From DASZCR01 sp035942915 (lineage in GTDB: Bacteria; Acidobacteriota; Blastocatellia; Pyrinomonadales; Pyrinomonadaceae), in assembly GCA_035942915.1 (NCBI GenBank), contig DASZCR010000025.1:1-10625 (forward strand): a DNA stretch of 10,625 nucleotides, given 5' to 3'. The notes beneath the pieces are model-generated. The model saw only the letters and a list, made by a program, of their open reading frames with translations, had not been told where the DNA came from and searched no databases. Shown here piece after piece: positions 1 through 8,500 of the stretch (its first letter is position 1; every line of letters begins with the position of its first letter). A program made the translations under genes and the position numbers.

Positions 1-31
1 ACTGCGCCATCTCACCACATCTCCTGTTCTG
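1..31. repeat. 31-bp direct repeat, left copy (window terminus)
   Basis: Identical base for base to 10595-10625. On the minus strand it encodes the A7 motif RTGDVVRWRS at the cut end of gene 3. The copy sits exactly at the window edge and in the same codon phase as its partner. It marks either a self-overlapping contig or a stretch shared by two modules. Confidence 0.97.
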
Positions 32-1150
32 TACAATCTCTCGCCCGGAGTGCGGGAGAAAGGATGTGGACGGAAGCGTTCGGCGGTCAGGTGTGGACGA
101 TGGAGATAGCCGCGTGCGAGGCCGCGACCGCCGACGTGGAGATGTCCGGCGACTCCTAAGGGAACGACTCCTCCTGCTACGTCTAGGACGTAGATATCGA
201 CGTTGCTGATAGGTCGTCCGATTGGCGCGGACTGTGGCGGCTCGCTCACAAGGCGAGGGTCGTTCCACGTCGCATCCCACACTTCGGAAGTGCCGTAGAG
301 GTTGTAGAGCGTGCTCGCGGGCAACGCCTCCCGGAAGCGCCTGTAGAGTTCGTAGGAGAGGGCTTCGCCGCTCGTCACCCAGAACTTCAGGCGCGGCAGT
401 CGTGTCTGTAAATCGGGATAGTAATCGAGGAGCATCTGCAACAGCGAAGGCACGAGCCAGAGGCGCGTCACGCGGCCGTCGTGCAGAGCGCGCACCAACT
501 CGCGCGGGTCTTTCACCGTCTCGTCCGGGAGAATCACGGTCGGCACGCCGCGCAGGAGTCCGCCGAGCAGTTCCCACAGCGCATCGACGAAACTGAGCGC
601 AGTCTTCTGGCAGCAGACCTCGCCCGCCGCGAAAGGATATTCCTCCCACATCCAGTAGAGCCGGTTCAGCAGCGTGGCGTGTTCGACGGCCACGCCCTTC
701 GGCCGTCCCGTAGAACCGGAGGTGTAGATGAGATAGGCGAGATTCTTCAGTTGAACATGAGAGGCCATGTCCTCCGCATCGTGGCGCGCAATCTCTTCGC
801 GGTGCGCGTCGAGCAGGACTGTCCGTGCTTCGTGCGGAGGCAGCGCCGATGCTTCGCGTGCGCGCGTGACGAGCACACGTGCGCGCGAATCTGCGAGCAT
901 GTAGGCGAGGCGTTCGGCCGGGTAAGAAGGGTCGAGCGGGCAATAGACACCACCCGCTTTGAGAACGGCGAGCAGCGCGACGGCCGCCTCGAAAGAGCGT
1001 TCGAGACAGACGGCGACGACCGTCTCTGCGCCGACGCCGAGACCGCGCAGGTGTCGCGCCAGTCGGTTCGCACGACGGTTCAACTCGGCATAAGTCAAGA
1101 CCTCGCCGCCTGCGATGAAAGCGGGCGCGTGTGGCCGTTGCGCCGCCTGT
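1..1150 (-). other. Adenylation domain of gene 3, non-canonical pocket, truncated
   Basis: Activates the incoming acid as an acyl-AMP. Aligned by eye to GrsA PheA, the pocket residues are 235=V662, 236=D663, 239=W666, 278=W705, 299=V732, 301=S734 and 322=L758. Positions 330/331 are W765/D766 if one residue is missing after the A5 Glu, or D766/A767 if not. Asp235, which binds the alpha-amino group of normal substrates, is absent. The pattern V-D-W-x-V/I-S-L-x-D resembles the code I recall for beta-alanine-type domains (VDWVISLADK), but two positions are Trp, which would make the pocket smaller or differently shaped. A beta-amino acid or other non-alpha substrate is an inference. Confidence 0.7.
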
Positions 1151-2571
1151 TGCTCGAAGAGACCGGCGACGCTCTGCTGCCAGTCGTAATCCTTCGCCGT
1201 CGCGTTCCACTCGTAGAGCAGTTGTCTGCGCTCTGCTTCGGGCAGCAGCGGAAGTTCGGAGAGACGACGCGCGGGGTCGGACGCGAAGCCCCTGAGCAGG
1301 ACGTGCAGGTGGCGCAGCAGCCGCTCGATTGAAGCGGCGTCGAACTCGCCACGGTCGTACTGCGCCCTGATTAAAATCTCTTCGCCGGGTACGACCGTGA
1401 GCGTCAGCGGAAGATTCGTCCGCTCGAAGTGCAGAACGCGGCTGCGGCCGTCGCGACCGGCGCGCAGCGAGTCCTCCATCGGGAAATTCTCGAAGACTAC
1501 GACGTTCTCAAAAAGCAGCGTACCGCGCGGCACGTCGCTCCACCCCTGCAACTGCACGAGGTTGACGTATTCGTATTTGCGCGCCTCAACCTGTCGCGCC
1601 TGCAACTCGCCGAGCCACGCTAGCACGGAGGCATCGGGTGCGACGCGCACGCGCACGGGCAGCGTGTTGATGAAGAGGCCGACCATCGCTTCGACCCCTT
1701 TGAGCGACGCCGGACGGCCGGAGGCAATCTCTCCGAAAATCACATCTTCCTCTCCCGCGTAGCGACTCAGGAGAACAGCCCACGCACCCTGCACGACCGT
1801 GTTGAGCGTCAGGCGATGCGCTCGCGCAAGACTCTGAAGCGCGGCCGTCGTCGAGGGAGGCACGCGAATCTCGCGCGCATCGTAAGGGTCTTCGGCAGAG
1901 TTCGAGCCTGCGGCCGGACGTTCCAGAACAAGGCGCGTCGGCGCGTTGATGCCCTGCAAAGAGGCATGCCAGAAAGCCTCCGCCTCAGCCAGATTCTGCT
2001 GTTGTATCCATGTGATGTAATCGCCGTATGGCCGACTCGGCGGAAGTTCGGCGACGCGATTTTGAGAGAGCGCCTCGTAGCAGGTCGAAACGTCGCGCGT
2101 AACTAACTGCACGCTCCAACCGTCGAGCAGTAGATGATGAAAGCTCCAGACGAACTGATAGTGGTCTGCGCCGGTACGCAGACAGGCGATACGCATCAGA
2201 GGCGCTTCCGAGAGGTCGAAGCCGCGACGACGCTCCTCTGCGAGGAACTCCTTCAGGCGTCTCTGCTGCACGTCCGGCGTCAGTCCGCGCCAGTCCTGCT
2301 CCTCGAACGGAATCGTCGCGCGTCGGCGCACTATCTGAAGCGGCTTGTCGAGGTCTTCCCAGTAAAAGGAGGTGCGTAGGACGGCGTGATGGTCAACCAC
2401 CTGTTGCCACGCGCGTTTGAGCGCCGCGAGGTTCAGAGCGCCGCGCCACGTGAAGCTGATTTGCTCGAAGTAGAAGCCCGAAGTGGGCGCGAAGAGCGTG
2501 TGAAAGAGCATCACCTGTTGGAGAGGCGAAAGCTCGTAGATGTTTTCCAGATTCTCTTCGCGCAAGCTCAT
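1..2571 (-). CDS. NRPS, C-A module, partial (runs off left edge)
   Basis: Nonribosomal peptide synthetase subunit. An open frame of 857 codons with no stop runs from ATG at 2571 to base 1, which ends a codon exactly. The protein begins MSLREENLENIYELSPLQQ and enters a condensation domain (about residues 12-440) with an intact HHLLLDG active site (H145-G151). An adenylation domain follows: A2 LKAGGVYCPLDPSYP, A3 YTSGSTGRPKG (616-626), A4 SFVDALWE (660-667), A5 NLYGTSEVWD (757-766), A7 RTGDVVRW at the cut edge. The start is the only in-frame ATG before the C domain; a weak AAGGGGG lies 14 nt upstream. It sits 26 bp behind gene 2, so it is probably in the same operon. Oddities: Val replaces the Asp that normally binds the substrate amino group, A6 reads GHLHVGG rather than GELYIGG, and the last ~70 codons use many A-ending codons unlike the rest. 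The missing end probably encodes the rest of the A domain and a PCP. The NRPS assignment is certain; the substrate is not known. Confidence 0.95.
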   Translation of the reverse strand, partial: MSLREENLENIYELSPLQQVMLFHTLFAPTSGFYFEQISFTWRGALNLAALKRAWQQVVDHHAVLRTSFYWEDLDKPLQIVRRRATIPFEEQDWRGLTPDVQQRRLKEFLAEERRRGFDLSEAPLMRIACLRTGADHYQFVWSFHHLLLDGWSVQLVTRDVSTCYEALSQNRVAELPPSRPYGDYITWIQQQNLAEAEAFWHASLQGINAPTRLVLERPAAGSNSAEDPYDAREIRVPPSTTAALQSLARAHRLTLNTVVQGAWAVLLSRYAGEEDVIFGEIASGRPASLKGVEAMVGLFINTLPVRVRVAPDASVLAWLGELQARQVEARKYEYVNLVQLQGWSDVPRGTLLFENVVVFENFPMEDSLRAGRDGRSRVLHFERTNLPLTLTVVPGEEILIRAQYDRGEFDAASIERLLRHLHVLLRGFASDPARRLSELPLLPEAERRQLLYEWNATAKDYDWQQSVAGLFEQQAAQRPHAPAFIAGGEVLTYAELNRRANRLARHLRGLGVGAETVVAVCLERSFEAAVALLAVLKAGGVYCPLDPSYPAERLAYMLADSRARVLVTRAREASALPPHEARTVLLDAHREEIARHDAEDMASHVQLKNLAYLIYTSGSTGRPKGVAVEHATLLNRLYWMWEEYPFAAGEVCCQKTALSFVDALWELLGGLLRGVPTVILPDETVKDPRELVRALHDGRVTRLWLVPSLLQMLLDYYPDLQTRLPRLKFWVTSGEALSYELYRRFREALPASTLYNLYGTSEVWDATWNDPRLVSEPPQSAPIGRPISNVDIYVLDVAGGVVPLGVAGHLHVGGRGLARGYLHRPHLTAERFRPHPFSRTPGERLYRTGDVVRWRS
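1280..2538 (-). other. Condensation domain of gene 3, D-acceptor-like
   Basis: Peptide-bond-forming domain, residues about 12-430. The active-site motif FHHLLLDGWS (H145, H146, D150, G151) is intact, so it should be catalytic. The opening LSPLQQVMLFHTL resembles the LSPMQEGMLFHSL signature of C domains that follow epimerization domains (DCL type). It differs from the LSFAQQRLWFL opening of the LCL-type domain in gene 2. The subtype is inferred from this motif and from position behind the E-like domain, not from a phylogeny. Confidence 0.8.
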
Positions 2572-2585
2572 GCGAATTTTGCGAA

Positions 2586-2592
2586 CCCCCTT
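2586..2592 (-). promoter_or_regulatory. Weak ribosome binding site for gene 3
   Basis: AAGGGGG on the minus strand lies in the 26-bp gap after the gene 2 stop codon, 14 nt before the ATG at 2571. The spacing is longer than optimal. Initiation may lean on ribosomes terminating at gene 2 just upstream. No promoter-like or hairpin sequence fits in the gap, so co-transcription with gene 2 is likely. Confidence 0.4.
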
Positions 2593-2597
2593 CGGCT

Positions 2598-5500
2598 TCA
2601 GCGTTTGATTCTCGAAAGCAGCTTGTCCAAATCCTTCTGACTGAGGCGTGCGCCGGAGAAATCCGAAGGCGTGAAACCGCCCGCCTCCGGCGATTTACAG
2701 TGTGCGATGAGCGCGCGCAACGCGTCTGCGTGGAGATGTGCGAGGCGCTCGACGGTCGAACGCCGGTGCAGGTTTTCGCTGTACGTCCACGTCAGAGAGA
2801 GCCGCCCGCCCACGATAAGACTCGACACGTCGAGCAGGTGGCCGCGCGCCTCTCGCGCCGGTGCATCAACTATGGAGACGACGCTGAGCGCGTCCGTCTC
2901 GCGTCTCTCGAACTGGCCGAGATAGCGGAAGCACACCTCTGCGCGGAGAGTTTCCGAAGGTTGAGCTTCGCCGCTCGCGCGCCTGAGCAGCCCGTAGCCG
3001 AGACCGCCGTTCGGCACGCGGCGCAGTTGCTCCTTGACGGACTTGAGCGCCTCGCCCGCATGCCCCGCGCCGTCGAGACGGAGGAGCACTGGAAAGATGG
3101 TCTCAAAGCAACCGACCGTGCGCGCGAGGTCGAGGTGTTCATACGCGGCGTCGCGGCCATCGCCTTCGATGTCGACGAGAAGCGTCTGCGCGCCCGTCCA
3201 ACGCTCGAACGCTTGCACGAGCGCAGTCAGCAGCGCCTCGTGCGCCCCTGCGCGATATGCCTCATGCACGTCGCGCAGCAGGTCGCTCGTCTCCTCCGGC
3301 TCGAAAGTCTTTGTCAGCGTGCGAAGCAAGGAGCGCGCGTTGTTGCCGGACGGCGAGTCAACGGGTAAGCGTTTGACGTTTGCGCCGCCGAGCGCATGCC
3401 AGTATTCGGCCTCCGCCTTCAACTGCGGCGACTGCGCGTACGCATCCAGACGTTGCGCCCAGTGTTTGAAGGAGGCGGCCTTCGCCGACGGCCGCACGGT
3501 CTCGCCGCGAACGAGTTGCTCGCAGAGCGACTGCAACTCTTCGACGAGGATGCGACACGACGCGGCGTCGGCGGCGAGACGATGGACGACAACCAGAAGC
3601 TCTCGGCGACCGCCGCCGAGCAAGAGGAGCGCGGCTCTCAACATCAGTCCGTCGGACAAACTCAACGCGCCGCGCAGTGCGGCCGCGTGCGTCTCAAACG
3701 CTTCGCACTGCGCCGCCGCTTCGAGCGCGGAGAGGTCAATGCTCTCGAAGGGCACATCCTCGACGGGCGGCGCGTTGAACTGTTGCCAGCCTTCCCCATC
3801 TCGCTCGAAGCGCAAGCGCAGTGCGTCGTGATAAAGCACGAGACGGCGCACGGCCTCGTGCAGAACCTGCGCGTCGAGGTCTGGCGCGACGTTGAAGCGA
3901 AGCGTCCTCGTCAGACGTTGCGGGTCTCGGCCGTCCTCGTCTTCGAGCAGCAGGCTCTGCGTCGGAGTCAGCGGCACGAAGCCTGTGACGGATTGCTGTT
4001 CGTCTGTGTGGAGCGCGTCGTCTTCGGCGACTAAGGCGAGTGCGGCGATGGTCTGATTCTGGAAGAGGTGCTGCGGCGTCAGACGCAGTCCCGCCTGATT
4101 GGCGCGTGCGATGATTTGAATGCTGAGAATCGAGTCGCCGCCGAGCGCGAAGAAGTTGTCGTGTGTGCCGACGCGCTCTATCCCTAAAACCTGCTTCCAG
4201 ATGTCTGCCAGTAGTTCCTCAGTCGGCGTCGCAGGCGCGACGTACTCTTCCCTGAGTTCAGGGCGCGCAGTGCCGGGCGGCGGCAGGGCGCGCCGGTCAA
4301 GTTTGCCGTTCGGAGTGAGGGGCAGCGCGTCGAGCAGGACGAAGGCCGAAGGCATCATGTGTTCGGGCAGTTGCTCTTGCAGTGCATCGCGCAACTCAGG
4401 CACGAGCCGGCGCGTGAATAGCCCTTGCAGCGGATTGTTGGCGTAATGCTTCCAAGACTTCACACGTGCGGGCGCGTCAGGTGGCGGCGTCAGTGCGCGT
4501 GCGACGGGCGTGCTTGCCTCCTCCTGCGTGCGCCGCTCACAGATGACCTGAAAGCTGCCGTCCCTGTTCGCGCCAGACCATTGAACGTCGATTTCGTAAG
4601 GCAGCAGACGGCTCAACTCCCAGACCGCTTCAGGCTCAACCGCGCCGTTTCGTGAAGCGCGCACAATCTCTTGCAGCGCCCCGACCGGAGACGCGCCGTC
4701 TCCCTCTTCAAGCGCACTCACGGCGGCCAACTCTGCACTCACGCGCGCGTTCGGCACACGCCGCACGACGACTCGACGCGGACGCTCCTCGCACAACAGA
4801 CCGCGCAGCCTCTCAAGCGTGAGCGCGTCTTTCTTCCAATCCAGTTCGAGGCCGTCGCGCTCGTCAGTCGCGCCGGAGTCTGCTGGCTCGACGTAAAGCG
4901 TCACGTCGTAGCGAAACAGCGTCAACTCGTTGGCAGCACGCCCGCGCTTCGGACGCACGACGACGCGCCCGATGCGCGGCAGGTGCTCTTTGAGCGCGTA
5001 GAAGAAGGCCGGGTCAATCACCAATTCCTGCTCTTCGGAGAGACGCTTGTGGACGCGTTGGCGCAGGCGCTCGGCCGTCAGCGAATCGGGCGCTTGGGAT
5101 AACTCGACCGATGTATGAAAGGCTTCGAGCAGAGGCAGGCTGCGCACGTCGCCGACGAAAATCGCGCCGCCGGGGCGAACGGCGTTGGAGGCGCTGGCGA
5201 TGACGCGTCGCAGATAATCAATGTCCGGGAAATACTGGACGACCGAGTTGAGAATCACTGTGTCGAAGGAGCGAGGCTCAAGGTCTGCGAGGTCGTCGGC
5301 GGTGCGGCACAGCAGGTTGACCGTCGGCAACTGCTCGCGTGCGCTTTCGACCTGCATGCGCAGGTACTCGATGACCGAGCGGGAAAAGTCTGCGCCCCAG
5401 TATTCCTCGCAGTGCGGGGCGACGCGAAAGAGCATCAAGCCCGTGCCGCAGCCTATCTCAAGCACACGCTTCGGCCGCAACTCAAGGATGCGCTCAACGG

Positions 5501-8500
5501 TGCTCTCAGCCCACTCGCGCATCTCTTCGAGCGGGATGGGCTGCCCCGTGTAGCTGCTGTTCCAGCCGACGAAATTCTGCGCGGCTTCACCGGGCGCGCG
5601 TGGTGCGAGGTCTTGGTAGATAATCTCGTCGTAAACCTTCTGCCACTGTCCGACCTGCTCATCGCCGAGTTGCTCGCCCGCGTCGCCGTCCGTCGCGGCT
5701 TCCTGATTCTGCACCACGTAGGCGACCAGCTTGCGCTCGCCCGGCGCGTCTTCGCGCGCGAGGACGACGGCCTCTTTGACGCTCGCGTGGCGCGCCAGCA
5801 CGCTTTCAATCTCGCCGAGTTCAATACGATAGCCGCGCAGTTTCACTTGATAATCGACGCGGCCGAGAAATTCCAGATTCGCATCGGGGCGATAACGCAC
5901 GAGGTCGCCGGTGCGATAGAGCCGCTCGCCCGGCTCGTCTGCGAAGGGGTCTGGGACGAACTTCTCGGCCGTCGTGTCGGGGCGATTGTAATAGCCGCGC
6001 GCAAGCCCCCGTCCGCCGAGATAAAGCTCGCCCGCAACACCGATGGGAACGGGACTCATCCGCGCGTCGAGGACGTAGGCGCGCATGTTCGCAACGGGCG
6101 CGCCGATAGGCACGGACGACGTAGACGCGGACTGTTGTTCGTCGTCGCGCGCGCACTTGTAGAACGTGGCATCGATGCAAGCCTCGGTCGGGCCGTAGAG
6201 GTTGCACAGCGAGGCATCGAAGCGCGCGTGGAAACGCTCCTGCAACTCGGCGGGCAGCGCCTCGCCGCCGCAGAAGACGCGACGGAGGCTCTGGCAGGCG
6301 TCAAACTCAGGGTCTTCGAGCAGCAGCCGCAGCAGCGAAGGGACGAGTTGCAGGGTTGTGATGCGGCGCTCAGCGAGATGCGCGACGAGGTCTGTCACGT
6401 CGAGGTGACGGCCGGGTCGATACATGACGAGACGCGCACCGCTGAGCAGCGGCGCGTAGAACTCCCAGACCGAAGCGTCGAAGCTGAAGGGCGTCCGCTG
6501 AATGACGCGGTCATCAGCGTCGAGCGGAAAGGTCTGCAACATCCAGAGCATGTGGTTGCAGATGGCGCTGTGAGGAATCAACACGCCGCGCGGCCTGCCC
6601 GTCGAGCCGGACGTGTAGAGCATGTATGCGATGTGCTGCTCGCCGACGCCGCTGCGCGGATTCTCCTCGCAGGCGTTCTCTGACGCTTCGTCCTGCTGGT
6701 CGAGATAGATGACTTCAGCATCATGCGCGGGCAGAGCGTCGGCCACTTCCCTCTGCGTCAGCAAGACACGGACGCGTGCGTCTTCGAGCATGAAGCGCAG
6801 GCGGTCGCGCGGGTAGGCGGGGTCGAGCGGGACGTATGCGCCGCCCGCCTTGAGCACGCCGAGCAGCGCCGACACCATCTCAATCGACTGCTCGACGCAG
6901 AGGCCGACGAGCACGTCCGGCCCGACGCCCAACGCGCGCAGGCGATGTGCAAGGCGGTTGGCGCGTGCGTTCAATTCGCGGTAGCTGACGCGCTCGTCTC
7001 GAAACTCGACCGCTACAGCATCGGGCGTGCGCTCGACCTGCGCCTCGAAGAGTTGATGCAGGCAGAGGCCGCGCGGGAAAGAGACGCGCGTCTCGTTCCA
7101 CTCGACGAGCATCCGACGCCGTTCGGCCTCCGACAGCAGCGGCAACTCTGACAGACGCGTGTCCGGGCGAGCGACGAAGGCTGCCAGCAAGGTCTGAAAG
7201 TGTTCGGCCATCCGTTCGATGGTGGCGGCGTCGAAGAGGTCTGAGTCGTACTCGAAGCCGCCCGCCAGTCCGTGCGGGCTTTCGGTGAGCGTGAAGACGA
7301 GGTCGAAGATGGCCGTGCCGCGCCGGACGACGCGCGCCACTTCGGACGCGCCCGCCTGCTGTTGTTGCTCGACGGTCGGCGCGTTGAAGAGTTGAAACGT
7401 CACCTGAAAGAGAGGATTGCGACTGAGGTCGCGCTCCGGCTGCAACTCTTCGACGAGCATCTCGAAGGGCAAGTCCTGATGCGCGTATGCGCCGAGCGTT
7501 ACTTCCTGCGTGCGCCGCAGCATCTCGCGCACGGTGGGGTCGCCCGTGAGGTCTGTACGCAGGACGAGCGAGTTGACGAAGAAGCCGATGAGATTCTCAA
7601 TCTCGGCGCGATTGCGACCGGCAATCGGCGCGCCGACGACGATATCTTCCTGCCCCGTGTAACGCTGAAGCATGGCCTGATAGGCGGTCAGCAGCGTCAT
7701 AAAGAGCGTCACGCCCTCAGCGCGGCTCAGTTCGTTGAGACGCTCCGTCAGCGTCTTCGACAACTGCACGGGATGATAACCGCCGCGAAACATTTGGATG
7801 GCCGGGCGCGTGCGGTCAGTGGGGAGAAGGAGAGCGGGGAGGTCGGCGAGTTGACGACGCCAGTAGTCGAGTTGGGCAGCCAGCGCCTCGCCCTTGAGCC
7901 AGTCTCTCTGCCAGACGGCAAAGTCTGCGTACTGTATCGGCAACTCCGCCAGCGGCGACGGGCGACCGGCGAGGAAGGCCGTATAGAGCGTGCTCAACTC
8001 GCGGAAGAAGATGCCCATTGACCAGCCGTCGCTGACGATGTGATGCATCGTCAGCAGAAGTCGGAAGTCGGTCGCGCGCAGCTTGAGGAGCGTGGCTCGC
8101 ATCAAGGGGACGCGCGTCAGGTCGAAGGGACGACGTGCCTCCTCTTCGGCGCGACGGTGTGCCTCTTCCTCCGCTTCGTGCGGCGGGAGCGTCGTTAAAT
8201 CGACGACCGGCAGCGAGACGCTCACGCGCTCGGCGATGACCTGCACGGGCTGTCCGTCTCGGACGGCGAAGGAGGTACGCAGTGACTCGTGTCGTCTGAC
8301 CAACTCGTCGAGACAGCGTTCCAGCACTGTGACGCTGACGGGGAAGCGCAGCGGCACGTTGAGCGAGATGTTGTAGAAGGGATTGCCCGGCGCGAGTTGG
8401 TCGAGAAACCAGAGCCGCTGCTGCGCGAAAGAGAGCGGGAGTGCGCCTGCTCTCGACGCGCGTTTGATGGGCGCGCCGGTCGCGTTGGATTCCGCGCTCG

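Noticed and set aside
481..1332. 283-codon plus-strand frame, with similar ones at 2700-3368, 3396-4034, 7272-8021 and 9293-9817
   Set aside because: All are mirror frames of NRPS coding sequence, with no ribosome binding site context or family motifs that I can see.
2572..2597. Terminator or promoter between genes 2 and 3
   Set aside because: The 26-bp gap has no convincing hairpin plus T-run and is too short for a promoter with recognisable -35 and -10 boxes.
5115..6683. 522-codon open frame on the plus strand
   Set aside because: It lies wholly antisense to the A domain and nMT of gene 2, which carries unmistakable motifs. Its translation shows no recognisable domain and is the usual by-product of GC-rich codon bias.
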